Shown here one piece after another: positions 32,030 to 43,969 of a stretch of 64,000 nt of DNA. A program made the position numbers and the translations under genes. The stretch spans positions 32,388,738 through 32,452,737 of the forward strand of contig NC_090996.1 in the NCBI RefSeq assembly GCF_041146395.1, given 5' to 3'. Position 1 is the first letter of the stretch; every line of letters starts with the position of its first letter. Under the pieces are notes generated by a model that saw nothing but the letters and a program-made list of their open reading frames with translations, was not told the DNA's origin and did not search any database. Origin of the DNA: Eulemur rufifrons (lineage: Eukaryota > Chordata > Mammalia > Primates > Lemuridae).

Positions 32030-32270
32030 CTGCCCTACAGCTGTGCCACCCAACAGGACGGCCACCAGCCACACGCGGCTACTTAAGCGGAAGGTAGTTC
32101 AATTCAAAGTAAATTTAAAATTCAGTTCTACAGCCACACTCAGCCATATTTCAGGTGCTCAAAAGACATCCCTGGCGCGTGGCCACTCTGTTGGACAGCA
32201 CTGATGTAGAAAGAACATTTCCGTCATCACAGAAAGTCTCCTAGACAGGGCTACTCTGGAGGGGAGAACG
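32030..32270 (-). mobile_element. hAT-type nonautonomous DNA transposon
   Basis: tacagctgtgccacccaaca, ggccaccagccacacgcggc, cgtggccactctgttggaca and gcactgatgtagaaagaaca match a palindromic-ended hAT family. No transposase. Confidence 0.75.
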
Positions 32271-32344
32271 TCGACACATCTCCACACCTGCAGATATTCC
32301 CATGAGGACGGTTTAAGATGCTCACAGGGCACCGCGGGTGATGG

Positions 32345-32560
32345 AGGCACACTGTCCAGGTTCAAATCCCACCTCTGCTACTTTCTAGCTTGGCGTCAAC
32401 TAGGGATGACAACAACAGCCCCCAGCCCGTGGATTTGTCACTGGGACTGACTGTGGACGACGCAGGTAGAGTGTTTAGTTCAGCACCTGGCACAGACCAG
32501 TGGGCGTTTAATAAACATCAACACTTAACGATTATTACCATTTCCCTTTTAGACAGGAAG
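32345..32560 (+). repeat. MIR SINE
   Basis: Sense MIR: gttcaaatcccacctctgct, actttctagcttggcgtcaa, cagcacctggcacagaccag, gcgtttaataaacatcaaca. Confidence 0.85.
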
Positions 32561-32869
32561 ACTTAAACTCAGCCTAGTTCCAGAAAGATCCAGTGAGATT
32601 CTGTCCCAGGTCAACCATTTGGCACAGATGAACACAGGTTAGAACAGCGGCTGCAGCTGAAGGAACACGACATTCTATGAAAAAACTCTGTGCCCAGGAA
32701 GAAAGCAAAAAGATGGGAGGAAACGTGGCCTGTGAGAAAATACTACACAAGACACTTCCTCGGATCGGGGTATCGCAGCCGCGTGAATACAAATCACGGA
32801 TGTGCAAATGCTCCTCGGAAATATTTATGATGAAACTTACGCACCAACCCAAACAGCCTTCACAGAGTG
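32561..32869. other. Unique DNA, nothing recognised
   Basis: No repeat or exon recognised. Confidence 0.45.
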
Positions 32870-33070
32870 AAATGAAACCATAAATTATTTCCAAGAACAT
32901 TGTAATGCCAAGGGAACTCACTTAATTATCCATTATCCCAGAAATGTAGACATAATGTTAATTAAAATGAAGGGGGAAAGCCATTTCCATTTTTTATTAA
33001 GATTCATTGGGCTCTTGAACAGCTCTTTGCCCTGCAGGCTGGGCCAGGTGATGGAGAGCTCATCGCTCAT
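32870..33070. promoter_or_regulatory. Candidate conserved noncoding block
   Basis: Repeat-free AT-rich: accataaattatttccaaga, tcacttaattatccattatc, tgttaattaaaatgaagg. Several ATTA/TAAT cores. Inference. Confidence 0.45.
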
Positions 33071-34035
33071 CCCGGAGAACCGAAACGCGTAACCCGGATG
33101 GGAACAGGGGCTCCTCAAGGTCAGGATTCAGACCCTCCAAAAAAAGGAGAAGGATCGCTGGGCCCCTGACTCCCCAGATAACCTTTCTCCCACAGATGCC
33201 TGCATTTCCGCCGCTAGAAATCATTTTTCTTTCATCGGACGTTGCCTTGTTCTCTCGACACTCCCACGTTTGTAGAAGTTGCAGCACCCTGTGTTTCTGA
33301 TGTTTTTGCAAGCTCTAAGGATGCAGAATAGCAAACCTGTGGTTTCAGCCCTTTCTTTCCTAAAGCCTCGAAGCCACACTGAGGCCACGTCCGTGTGCCT
33401 GACCCGGGGGAAGGGGATGGACAGATGCACAACCCACAGGCCCTGGGGCAGTGAGAAGACCCGGTGGGCCTGGTGTCAGAACCCCAGCTCCAGCCCACAA
33501 GGCAACTTTGGTTTTATGAGTCATCCCTGATGGGACAATGAGTGTTCCCAGCACGTTTCTCACTTTCTCCTTCTGGGCAGTCCTGGCCTGACTCACACCA
33601 GCCCCACCCCACCCCCGATGCACGGTCCTCCGCCCCGCCTGCCTTCTCCACCTTAAGACAGACCCGGATTTAACAGCAGGCCTGGAAAACCAAAAGAGAA
33701 GACGGCAGAGGGCTGTCGGCCAAGGAGCGGGAGGTGAGGTGAAGACAAGCTCAGGAGCAGCTCTGGCAGGTGGGGAAGCAGAGGGGTCTGAGGACGATGC
33801 TTCCTCCATAGAAGCCCCAGGAAAGGATGTGAGTTCCTTTGAGCTGATTTGAGGGTGTGGGCTGTGTCCTTTTGTCCACACTGCCACTCGAGGGTCAAGC
33901 CACATGTGTCATGACTGATGAGCAGTCTGTGGGTTTTCCATTTTTGCATGAGATTTGGTTGGAAGAGAAACGCAGGGGGGATGCTATTATTAAAATAAAT
34001 TTAAAATGCTCTGGCATACAGGAAAGGAAATTCCA
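33071..34035. other. Mostly unique DNA, nothing recognised
   Basis: No firm repeat. An antisense frame of 181 codons (33360-33905) has no domain. Positions 33935-34015 are AT-rich and could be a small conserved block. Confidence 0.45.
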
Positions 34036-34039
34036 CTGG

Positions 34040-34096
34040 CGTCCAGAAGCCCTGACACACAGTAGGCACCGTGTGGATGCTCATGGAATGGTGACC
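34040..34096 (+). repeat. L2 LINE 3' terminus (short)
   Basis: cctgacacacagtaggcacc and gtgtggatgctcatggaatg. Confidence 0.5.
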
Positions 34097-34099
34097 ACT

Positions 34100-34455
34100 G
34101 CATGGAGGATGAAACCACTTACTGGGTGATACTGGGGAAGCTGGACTGCTCTCCCCGTGGAAAGAGACTGGACAGGCCCAGAGGGGAGCTGACATTTACT
34201 GAACTGTATGTAGCTATTACTCGTGCATGTGTGTGTTTTTAAAATATTGCCTCTGTGAAAATAATTTCTAAAAACATCTATGAAACTATAACACCCACTC
34301 CTATACTATAATAAATGACATGATCAAGAATTTCCACTAACATGGAAATGTCATAGGAAACCGGCATATTATTAATATAGAAATCAGAAAGTGATGTCAT
34401 CAGGGCTGCCCGTCCGTCCATCTGCTGACGGAGGCTTTCTCTTCCCGTCGCCCCA
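34100..34455. other. Nothing recognised
   Basis: AT-rich in 34230-34390; no element identified. Confidence 0.4.
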
Positions 34456-34461
34456 AGCCCT

Positions 34462-34570
34462 CACTCCATGCCTCAGTTTCCTCATCTGCATAACACTCCT
34501 CCTCCCTCACAGGCTGACTGTGATGCGCTCAAGGGCTGTGTAAACCACGAAACCTGACATACAAAGCAGA
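34462..34570 (+). repeat. MIR SINE, 3' half
   Basis: catgcctcagtttcctcatc, tgcataacactcctcctccc: MIR core, then a diverged tail. Confidence 0.75.
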
Positions 34571-34574
34571 CATC

Positions 34575-35090
34575 TCACCGCTGGTGGGAATGTTAATTAC
34601 CACAACCTATGCGGAGGGCAAACAGGCGGCATCTATTAACACAGGAGAACGTGTGCGCCCTTCAACCCGGCAATGCTGTCTCGGAAATAATCCCACGCAC
34701 GTACCCACTCAGGTGCACGCAGACAGACACTGCGCGACTGTTCACGGCTGCATTCTTCAGAATGTGAAGAATCGAAACCGAAAACATCCTAAATGTCTGT
34801 CAATGGGTGGAACTAATAAAACAATTGTCACACATCCATGTGATGATACATTATGCAGCTGACTGGGCTAAGACATAAATTAATGTGATATATTGAATAA
34901 AAAAGTAAATTATGAAGCAGTATGTTTAAGATGATCTCATTTATGAAAAACGTGTGTGTACGTGTTTGTATAATGAGGGACTTGATCCAGAGGCTGCTCA
35001 CGAAAACACACGGTATCTACGTGCGAGTGAGCTACCGCGGGATAAGAGGGCCTCGCTTCTTTCTTCACGTGCTTGACAAATGTGTGCATT
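34575..35090 (+). repeat. Old L1 (ORF2 end and 3' UTR)
   Basis: tcaccgctggtgggaatgtt, acatcctaaatgtctgtcaa, catccatgtgatgatacatt, attgaataaaaaagtaaatt: old L1M-type sequence, diverged, non-coding. Confidence 0.75.
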
Positions 35091-35092
35091 TA

Positions 35093-35610
35093 GGTATTGC
35101 AACGACCTCTGCACTGGCCTCCCTGCTTCTGGGCTACCCCTGAAGTCTATGCTCAGCACCACAGCTGCAGTGCCCTGCGGACCCTAAGCCAGTCACACCC
35201 GTCCTCTGCTCAAAATCTTCCAGAGACCCCCACAAGCCCCTCACCATAAGCCAAAGTCCAGACAGCGCCTTGTCCCCTCTCTGACGTCATCTCCTGCGCC
35301 CTCCTCTCTAGCCAAGTGGCTTCCCTGAACACACTCCAGACCTCTGCACAGGCTGCTCCCTCTGCCTGGAACAGTCTTCCTCCCACTTCTGCAAAACCAG
35401 CTCCCTCATCTTAATGGCCTCCTCTTGTCCTCCTAATGCAACTTGCACCCGGCAGCCCTCTGCGCTGCCTTTCCCTCGGCACCGTCCTTTCCGTCACGCC
35501 ACTATCTGTCGTCTGTCTCTCCCAGGCAGAAGGTAAGTCCCCCAAAGACAGAGCTACGGGCTCGTCCCGCAGACTTGTCCTCTCAGTCACTGGTCTTTGG
35601 TCCAAACTCT
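35093..35610 (+). repeat. L2 LINE
   Basis: Sense L2 of about 500 bp: cactggcctccctgcttctg, ctgctcaaaatcttccagag, catctcctgcgccctcctct, cctctgcacaggctgctccc, tctgcctggaacagtcttcc. Covers the end of the reverse-transcriptase region to near the 3' UTR. Frames are broken. Confidence 0.9.
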
Positions 35611-35858
35611 CCTTTCCCCGTATCTCCTTTCTAGCTGCCTATTTCTTCCAGAACAGCCCAGTGACCAACATCCTTTCAACTCACATGCGCATATCAGCCA
35701 TAAATAAATGTTGGCAGACCTGCTAATTTATACTAGAGTATAAATGACTCATATTCACTCTCTCATAAGGTTTACTGTCACATAATGGTTTGTGTTTTCA
35801 AGTCAATCTGATGGAGAAGTGATTCTTGAAGTTGAGGGTGCAGAGATTGACGTGAGGA
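35611..35858. other. Nothing firm
   Basis: AT-biased 35720-35850 without a recognised repeat; possible small conserved block. Confidence 0.35.
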
Positions 35859-35859
35859 T

Positions 35860-35965
35860 CTTGCTAAGCATGAAGATTCTTGGGCCTCACATCCCTGAGA
35901 TTCAAGTTGGTGGGTTGGGAGTGGAGCCCAGGAATCTGGATTTGCGAGACCCTAGTGAGCAGATT
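35860..35965 (+). mobile_element. hAT-type fragment (MER5-like)
   Basis: gaagattcttgggcctcaca, gtggagcccaggaatctgga. Partial copy of the family also seen at 2965 and 36372. Confidence 0.6.
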
Positions 35966-36131
35966 TTGCGAGAGGCGTCCACAGACTCCCCATTGAGGGA
36001 GGCTGCTAGTGGGTCGGCTGCTTTCCATAAGGTATTACGGGGGCTCTTTTTGTGGCACCACATGAGTCTCTGCCCAGAAATTCACTATTCTTATTTGTGA
36101 CACAAAATAAAAACTATACCATCACATCAAA

Positions 36132-36190
36132 CATTAACACACACACACACATGCTCACACATGACACACCTGAAACACACACACATACAG
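36132..36190. repeat. Imperfect CA repeat
   Basis: CA runs broken by TGCT, TGA and CTGAA. Confidence 0.85.
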
Positions 36191-36371
36191 AGCAAGAATT
36201 AAATTTCACATCAAACATCTTCATGTGCCTGATCCCAAAAGAGAAGTGCTTTCTCTTGAGACACAACAGGTAGCAGCTACTGGTTTAATCAGGACAGATT
36301 TTGTTTCTCAGGTGTATGTAGAACTCACCCTGACCGCCTTCCCAGGAGGAGAATTCCCCCCAGCTCAGAGC

Positions 36372-36520
36372 CTCTCAAAACCTTAATAAGCAGACTGATC
36401 ACCTGAGGGTCCTGTTAAAAAACACAGGTTCTGACTCAGTAGGTCTAGGAAGGGGCCCCAGAGTCTGCATTTTCCCCAGATTGCTCCATGGTGTCAACAT
36501 GGCTTATTTGCAAACCGAAT
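36372..36520 (+). mobile_element. hAT-type fragment (MER5-like)
   Basis: cagactgatcacctgagggt, ggttctgactcagtaggtct, ggccccagagtctgcatttt. Nonautonomous. Confidence 0.7.
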
Positions 36521-37102
36521 CTTGAGTGGAAAAGTCTTGATCAGCAACTATAAACAGTTTGAGTTTCACATGCCATGCTGGAACAATGGATTGTGCCTGT
36601 CTGGTTTACTGGTTAAGAAAGATTTGGAGGCAAGACTCTGCTCAGAGAGAAGGAGTGCTGTGATCGATTAGTGATGTCTGTCACAGGCATGGAATAGAGT
36701 TCTAGGAGATGTTTGCTATCCTCTTCTAGGCTACACACTTCTTGTCAGTTCATTGGACAGCAGGGATTTGAACAATGGAATGAGTCAGTTCAACATGACA
36801 GCTTCTTACTTAAGCTTAGATCACCATGTCAAACATTAATATGTGCACATGCACACACAGAAAGACCTATAACATGTAATCCCCCAAACCACTCTGGCTA
36901 AAGCCTTGCTCGTTCTTACCCCTTGGAACTTCCAGAGCCTCAACATTCCTCCTATACTTTTCCCACACTGACTCTTCTCTAAAGGGCAGCTTTTTTCTGC
37001 CTCAACCCTCTAGAATCTCTCCTTTAGAGGAAGATAAATATCTGGGACATATATGTACTCACAGCCTAATTTTCTCCCAAGATATCCTTGCTACTCACAT
37101 CC
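36521..37102. other. Unique DNA, nothing recognised
   Basis: No repeat or exon recognised. Confidence 0.45.
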
Positions 37103-37514
37103 TGCATTAGCTTTCTAGGGCTGCCATAACAAAGTACTGCAAACCGTGTGGCTTAAGCAATAGAAATTTATTGTCTCGCCATTCTGGAAGCCAGAAGTCC
37201 AAGATCAGGGTGTCAACAGGTTTGATTCCTTCTGAGGGTTGCGGAGGAAGGATCTGTTCCAGGCCTCTCTTTCCTACTTGTAGACAGCGTCTTCTCCCTG
37301 TGTCTGCATGGTCTTTCTCCTGTGCCTGTCTGTGTCTGCATTTCTCCTTCTCATAAGGATATCAGCCATGTTGGATTAGGACCTGCCCTAAGGACTTCAC
37401 TCTTCCCTGATTACCTCTGTAAAGACCTTATCTCCAAATAATGTCACACGCTAAGGTGCCTGGAGTTTGGACCTCAACATAAGGATTTCGAGGGGACATG
37501 GTTGAGCCCACAAC
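37103..37514 (-). repeat. Ancient solo LTR-like element (MaLR-like)
   Basis: Antisense: starts tgcattagctttctagggct, then gccataacaaagtactgcaa, gtggcttaagcaatagaaat, catgttggattaggacctgc, tgattacctctgtaaagacc, ends gttgagcccacaaca. Complete at about 410 bp with TG...CA ends; same family as 2608-2775. No viral genes. Confidence 0.8.
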
Positions 37515-38364
37515 ATATTCATAAGGTGGCTCCTATCTAAAAGGTCAGGTTCAAAGGCAGTCACTCACCTGTCTTCTGTCTCTCCCATGCATCAATATTT
37601 CATTGACTCTATTTTTTTTTTTTCTTTTTGACCTTTTAGTAACTTACAGACTTTTTATGACAAGGCTTTCTGCTGGCAAAACTGTTGGAGACTCCTCCAT
37701 GGAGCCCAGGGCAGGCCCCATTCAACCCCACCTCTATCCCACTCCCTGACTTTCCTAATGCTTATTCCTTTGAAAATCTAAAACATTCAAATACAATGAG
37801 TTACCAAAAAGAAAAAAAAAAAAAAAACCAAGACAAAAACCAGAGGTGGTCAGTGTCAGTGTGGTCCCGCTCCTCCTCTGGGCATCTCATACCTAAGTCC
37901 TATGGACAGTGGCTCCATTTGGACCCAACAAAAGTCATTTTCTAATAAAGCGCCCAGGGGAGCAGCAGAGACTGGCCTGAGCTCCCGTGTCCACAGGGCC
38001 CACGTGGACGGAGCCAGGAATCACCTGCTTCCTCCGCAGCAGACAGAGTCAACTCTACACACAAGGACTGCACAGAGGAGCAGATTTTAGCAACCACATA
38101 GAGTTTCAGCCAAAATAAATGCTACCACCTGGAAGCTTTCAAACAGCATCCATGCCGGTATTTCATTTGGGCTGAAAACACTAGAAAAATATTCTGCATT
38201 TTGCACCTGTAGCTATGCTCACCCACATGTCCCGTCCCAACGATGCCACGAGGAAGGCCGGGAGATGAGTATTCCAAAGGCATCTCCACAGAGAGGGCAT
38301 GTTGAAATTAGAATCTCTAATAAGATGTAAAAGACATAAAAAAAAAAAAAGCGCCCTATGAAAT
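37515..38364. other. Unique DNA with homopolymers
   Basis: T run at 37610-37623, A runs at 37809-37827 and 38339-38351. No element or exon recognised. Confidence 0.45.
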
Positions 38365-38690
38365 TTTAGCAGCCATTTCTTCTGAAACTCAAATATTTTA
38401 AGCGACCCCCATTTGGTGCATATTTCAGCGTTTCCTTCATTAAACTGATGATGTCTCTACCCAAATGCATTCGTGCACCTCATTACAGTTCAGCTTCTCT
38501 CATGCTCCGAAAACTAAGCATGGAGGTAAATCCTAGATACCACACACGGGCGCACACGCGTTCATTAAGCTCGCACACTATAGAGAAATCTGCCTTAATG
38601 AAAGTTTATTTGAAGAGAATGCTTATTTAAATGCGGTCTACCCTTGCAAATGGAAATGGGTTATTTTGGGATAATTGCCTAGCCGGGTGA
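38365..38690. promoter_or_regulatory. Candidate conserved noncoding block
   Basis: Repeat-free, AT-biased, with clean words: gtgcatatttcagcgtttcc, ttaatgaaagtttatttgaa, cttgcaaatggaaatgggtt (an octamer-like POU word) and gggataattgcctagccggg. It keeps CpGs in AT-rich DNA, which suggests constraint. Conservation not measured. Confidence 0.45.
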
Positions 38691-38899
38691 GCTGCGCACT
38701 CACTCTGAGGGGTGGCCCAACTGTTTCTTAACCTTTTCTAACTGGAAACACACATACACACACATATTTTTTTTGTTTTGCAGAGAGAAACTAATGGGAC
38801 TTCATTAGGTCGGGAGTGTGGTCGCGAGGCTGGAGGGCGGAGAGAAGCACACACACAGATCCTCCAGAAAGGAGGCCGAGTGAGGGGGAGGAGGCGGAC

Positions 38900-39068
38900 G
38901 AGGCTGAAAGCCCCTCATTTCGATACTGCTGAGTATCAGGCCCAGCAAAGACGCCTAATGAGGGTCTTTAAATATCTAATTACAGTAAACAGGCTTTCCC
39001 TTTCGACAAAGCTTCATTTACGCCTTTTCAGGAGTCTGGAGGAAAGCCACCCTATAAATACATGCCAT
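38900..39068. promoter_or_regulatory. Candidate conserved noncoding block
   Basis: Repeat-free: cctcatttcgatactgctga, cgcctaatgagggtctttaa, atatctaattacagtaaaca, ttcgacaaagcttcatttac. CpGs retained in AT-rich context. Inference. Confidence 0.45.
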
Positions 39069-39548
39069 GGGGAAGTCATGGAGAATGCCCTGGCAGATCC
39101 CACTGTGTCCTTGGGAGGCTGTGACAACAGCAGGAATCTGGGGACGTGTGAGTTTGGACACCCAAGCAGGGTTAATCGGGACAGGCCCAGCCGAGCGTGA
39201 CGTGTGTAAGGGGCCCGAACCCACACACACCACGCTGCGGCCCTTGGTGTCCGTCTTTCCCCACCTCTCTCCAGCTGAGGGCAGCCCAGGCACTCAGTCA
39301 CCAGCCCCTACTGGCACGCCGCGGCTTCTCTCGGCTACGGATGTGCGTGGGTGGCCTCCGGACAGCACCCCATCTCGACCTACCTGGATAGAAAGAACCC
39401 CCTCCTTCCAGTAACCCTGCGCCCCTACCCAAAGGTCAGGAAAAGAACACGGGCCCTGCTGGACAAGAGGAGAGGCTGCCTTCCAGATTCCTTGTTACTT
39501 CCGGGCTCTTTCTACCAAGCCATCCGCTCCCCTCAACCTGTGGCTGGA
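39069..39548. other. Unique GC-rich DNA, nothing recognised
   Basis: Overlapping open frames of 91-115 codons without domain wording. Confidence 0.45.
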
Positions 39549-39549
39549 A

Positions 39550-40075
39550 CTGAGGGCCCAGCTCTAGGCCGGGGACTGTGCAGGGAACATTCGAGGTGTG
39601 CAAGTCACAGTCTCTGCCCTAACAGGTGGAAGTTGCCTTGTACAATAGACTGAGACACACGTTTCTACCATTCAAAAACAACCACAGCAACAACCAGAAG
39701 CAAACTTGCAAAGGAAACCGTGAAATATTAATAAGATGATGGGAAGCAAAAGTAGACAACTCGTTATCTGCACGAAGCAGTGAAGACTGTGCTGTGCGGA
39801 GATGTTCGACGACTGGAGGAGCTTGGAGACGGGAGCTCCCTGTTGAGAGACTGGGGGAAATGAGCCGGGATTTGGTGAGGAGGGGCAGAGGGTGGAGGGC
39901 CTTGAAGGCAGCCTTAGCGTCTCTGAATTCCTGAAGATGCTGGAGAAAGGAGGGCTCCGTGGACAAGGCAGGGAGGGGCCTTGCACCTGAGGCCCACAGT
40001 CTGGGACTTGCCAGGAAGCCCAAGAGAAGGGGAGAGGGATGTGATCAGCAAACTGACCCGGGTTTAGTTCCCTCG
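39550..40075 (-). repeat. L2 LINE
   Basis: Antisense L2, diverged: gggactgtgcagggaacatt, gtcacagtctctgccctaac, gggtggagggccttgaaggc, gagagggatgtgatcagcaa. About 520 bp; open frames inside it are on its coding strand but decayed. Confidence 0.7.
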
Positions 40076-40164
40076 CACCTATTTGGATTTTGGCCAAATA
40101 GTAACCTGAGCTCCCACATCTCCATCCCTCAGGCCAGGGGAACAAATCTGCCCTGTCCACCTGT

Positions 40165-40388
40165 CACCATAACCACCATTGTTCGTGATCATCACAACTC
40201 ACTGAACGCAGATTACATGCCGGCCACAGAAGTGGACGCTCTGCACGTGGAATCTCATTTGGTCCCCACAGTAGCCCTGTGAAGTCAATCTCATTTGGCA
40301 GATGAGGAACAATAAGGCCAGAAAGGTAAAGTGACTTGTTCAAGTCCACTCAGCAGCAGGTGTCGGAGCAAGATTCTCGGGTTTTTGG
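40165..40388 (-). repeat. MIR SINE
   Basis: Antisense MIR: gcagattacatgccggccac, ccccacagtagccctgtgaa, ggcagatgaggaacaataag, aagtgacttgttcaagtcca. Confidence 0.9.
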
Positions 40389-40760
40389 ATGATGCATTTT
40401 GGATGATCGTGAACCCTGGCAAATGTTACAGGTATCTTTCCACGCGTGTCCACAAGTGATTGCCAGCATCTCCTCTTCTAATTATTGGGGATCCCTTGAG
40501 TGGGAGCTGAGACACTCTTTTCAGCATAACTGAAGTAGGTGGGCTTAAAGAATTCATGTGTCCACTCAAGAATATTCCTAAATCTAGTCACTGGAGCTCA
40601 GACCTGACAAGAGCAAGGCTAAGCATACCAGGCAGCTGAACGCTCCCCCAGTCCAAAACAATGTAGTGTGCTTTGCACAGAAGCTCAACCAACCAGTTGT
40701 TTTCCAAGTGTGGGGGGAAGTCAAATTTCAATACACATGTCTTTGGAAAAAAAAATCCCA
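40389..40760. other. Unique DNA, nothing recognised
   Basis: No repeat or exon recognised. Confidence 0.45.
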
Positions 40761-40761
40761 T

Positions 40762-40776
40762 TAAAAACTCCTACCA
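40762..40776. repeat. Alu target-site duplication, left copy
   Basis: taaaaactcctacca here against taaaaactcttagca at 41076-41090: two mismatches in 15, an insertion of some age. Confidence 0.85.
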
Positions 40777-41075
<299 letters not shown>

Positions 41076-41179
41076 TAAAAACTCTTAGCAGAATATAATA
41101 ATTGATCTGAGTGTCAAACTCACCTTTGACTCTTCTCTGTCAAATTCAACCACAGTTACCTCTAGAAGCATCAAGACAT

Positions 41180-41262
41180 TTTATTAGGGCAGGGACTTTG
41201 TCTAATTCATTACTGCGTACCCAGTGTCTGGCACACAGTAAGTGCTTAGTAAGTACACAGTA
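41180..41262 (+). repeat. L2 LINE 3' terminus
   Basis: agggcagggactttgtctaa, cagtgtctggcacacagtaa, gtgcttagtaag: clear L2 end. Confidence 0.85.
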
Positions 41263-41364
41263 AGAGAATGACTGTCTAGCAGGTGACTGCTATGAATGCT
41301 TTGCAGGAACTCTGAGAGACACGGTACTTTGCAATTGAACACGAAATGGCAAAGAGTAGACTGG

Positions 41365-41640
41365 CACAAAGCAAGAAGAATGCCCTCGAGGGACGTGCGT
41401 TCTAGCTGGGGAGACAGTAAACAAGTGAATGAAGAAATAATAGCATGCCAGGGCGGGATTAGTACCCAGGGGGGAAAGACAGGTCCGGGAGAGCCAACAG
41501 AAGGAGGTGGAGTCTTAAACGGCAAGGGCAGAGGAGTGTGATCTCAGGACGCAGCATGTGGGCAAAGACATGACCCAATAGGAAGCCAGGAGCTTTCTGA
41601 ATCTCTGGGACCAAAGTGCAACCTGGTTTCCGTGGTCTAT
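41365..41640 (-). repeat. L2 LINE fragment
   Basis: Antisense: cgtgcgttctagctggggag, acagtaaacaagtgaatgaa, gcatgtgggcaaagacatga. Matches the reversed L2 region. Confidence 0.65.
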
Positions 41641-41689
41641 CCAACCTGGACCTGCTGATGGCCAAGAGTAAATCTCTTTTCAAATGCAA

Positions 41690-41830
41690 GTTTTTAAATA
41701 CCCCCTTGGAGTAAGAGTGCTCTCAGACTAGCGCTGACTTCAGAGGCCAGCAGCCCACCTTGGCAGCAGTTTTTAAAAATAAAATGAAAAGCAATTATGT
41801 CCCACTGCAGCGATTTACCTGGTGAGAATC
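41690..41830. promoter_or_regulatory. Candidate conserved noncoding block
   Basis: Repeat-free: gtaagagtgctctcagacta, aaagcaattatgtcccactg. Inference from texture. Confidence 0.3.
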
Positions 41831-42284
41831 CGGGGAGCTGAAAAGGTAAACACATCCCCTTCACCCCCAAGGGCCTCCCAGGCCCGGGACGTTCCCCACA
41901 GCCAGAGTCTGGCTCCCTGTCCCAGTTGTCCGCACAGCCCCGGGGACAGCCGTGCTCACGTGGGCAAAGCTGGGAGCGAGTCCCCCCTCCCCCAAGCACA
42001 GCCAACTTGGGCAACGCACAGCAAAGACGGAGAGCTCCCGAGTGTGTCTCCCAGACGTGACGCTCTCTAAGGAGGATGCAGCCAAACCGAGCCTCTCCAA
42101 GTCTCAGAGCGTTGATCTGCCATCAAGAAAGGACAGACAGACGGGCGGGAAGGCTGCCCAAACCGCGCTGCACTTGTAACCCAGCCGGACACCCCAATTC
42201 TCCCGACCAGCGCGTTCATGGTCCACTTTCTCAGCTCGATTTCCAACCACCCACCCCCAATTCTAATGAGTCCCTCTCTTTTAA
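41831..42284. other. Unique GC-rich DNA, nothing recognised
   Basis: Moderate CpG content. No exon recognised; short frames overlap on both strands. Confidence 0.45.
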
Positions 42285-43140
42285 CATTAAGTTTTTTTCT
42301 TATTTTTTAAAAATGTGCAAATAGTACATGCTCAGAATATACAGGAAAGCCAAAAGAAGGAAATAAAAAAATCATTCACAGTGTCGCTATTCAGCAATAA
42401 CTGCTTTTCACGTGCTGCTGTATAGCCTTCAAGAGTTTTTCTTCCCCGTTTTATTTATGGACACATATTTTTAAACAAGCCATCGCCATGCAATATGCCA
42501 TTTAACATAATTTTTCACTTGAGGAATCAGAAATATCTTCCTAGGCCTATGTAAATGATGGAGTTATTCAAACGTGTTTACCAAACCATGTTTAATGGTT
42601 GCAGAGGATTCCAGTTTAAGGCCAGACCATAATTTATGTGATTTTTTCCCCTGTTATTGGAATTTACATTATTATAAACAATGCAGCAATGAGCATCGCT
42701 TACTTCTTCATTTAACAACTATTTATAGAGTGCCTTCTGCGGCTAAGTTCGTGAGCACAGCCTTAATTATTCCCCGAGGGTAAATTTCTCGCCTTGGAAT
42801 TGCCAGGTCAAAGCACAAACTGCATTTAAGGCTTTGGAAACAAGAATATTAGTCTTATCGCAAAATTGTCCCCCGAAAGACCATTCCAAGTGATGTTCCT
42901 GCCAGCCTGGTATGAGAACGTCTAACTCCCAGCCCCTCTTCACCAACACCAACTTTTCTTGTCTGTCTTTCTTTTCTTTTTTTTTTTTTTTTCCTTGTCT
43001 TTTTGGTCAATTTTATAGGAGAAAAATAATGTCTCATTTCACTTTTCAATTCTTTGTTGCCACCCAGCCTGAACATTTTTCCATGTGAACTGGCCATTTG
43101 TTAATAGATTTCTCTTTTTGTGAATTGCTCATTTACAGCT
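42285..43140 (-). repeat. Old L1 LINE, antisense
   Basis: About 850 bp of reversed L1 ORF2 and downstream sequence: gtgcaaatagtacatgctca, ccataatttatgtgattttt, attataaacaatgcagcaat, ttggaattgccaggtcaaag, ctggccatttgttaatagat. Diverged and non-coding. A T run (42977-42992) lies within it. Confidence 0.85.
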
Positions 43141-43189
43141 TTAATGATACATCTTAATTAAGTCTAGGATGAAGAAGAAAGAATAGAGA

Positions 43190-43415
43190 AAATTAGAAAT
43201 TACCGAGTGCTTGCTATGTGCCGACGGTGTACACTTGGCTGCGAAATTCACTTGTCCTTCCAGCAGGTCCACTCTAGTGCCCAGCCCCGTCTTGTACAGG
43301 ACGATGCTGCAGCCTGGAGCAGCTCACCTGCCCAGAAATGCACAGGTGAGCAAGGGCAGAGCCAGAGTTCAAATTCTGCTCCGAAGATCTTGCCTTCACC
43401 GTGTCCTGGGAGGAG
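43190..43415 (-). repeat. MIR SINE, diverged
   Basis: accgagtgcttgctatgtgc, gggcagagccagagttcaaa, ttctgctccgaagatcttgc. Reverse MIR order with a GC-drifted middle. Confidence 0.7.
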
Positions 43416-43529
43416 TTTAAACATCTTTGGCTCTGGGGTCACTCTGACAGGGGAAGCTTGTAAGGACCAGATGGAAGATGCTTCAGCCCCTGGCCTGGGG
43501 ACACTGTCCCAGCGCCAAATCGATCAGCG

Positions 43530-43655
43530 TTAAACGGCTTCCCTAGAGAATTCGCTATTTCAGATTATTTTAATCCATTTAGCCAAAGAGCCGCTATGAA
43601 CACCTTCCTCAGGAAATACTCGGACAGAATAACTGCAGATGGCAGGGCCAGGTCG
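43530..43655. promoter_or_regulatory. Candidate conserved noncoding block
   Basis: Repeat-free: tcagattattttaatccatt, tagccaaagagccgctatga, cggacagaataactgcagat. Inference. Confidence 0.3.
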
Positions 43656-43814
43656 ATCTCGTTGCAACCCAGTGGCCAGAGATGCCTTTCAGAAGTCGGG
43701 GTGTATTCTGCAGGTGGACCCGTCTTTCTGCTCGTAAACACTCTCCAGAGGTAACCTTACATGTGCTGAAACGTGGGTCACCGTGTCATAAAACAGACAG
43801 TGGCACAATAGCTC

Positions 43815-43965
43815 TCCTGACTCACACATCTACAAGAGCTTTTCCCCTTCTGCTTAGAACACTGCCCCTTCCTCTCTTCTCTGATCCAGCTCTTACGTGT
43901 TGTCCACTGTTTACTGTGAGATGGTCCTTCTGGCCCCAGGACCCTCTCCTGGCCCGGATTCTATC
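43815..43965 (+). repeat. L2 LINE fragment
   Basis: ttccccttctgcttagaaca, tcttctctgatccagctctt: L2 ORF-end and 3' wording, sense. Confidence 0.55.
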
Positions 43966-43969
43966 AATG

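Noticed and set aside
33360..33905. 181-codon antisense frame
   Set aside because: GC-rich chance frame with no recognisable domain and overlapping open frames on both strands.
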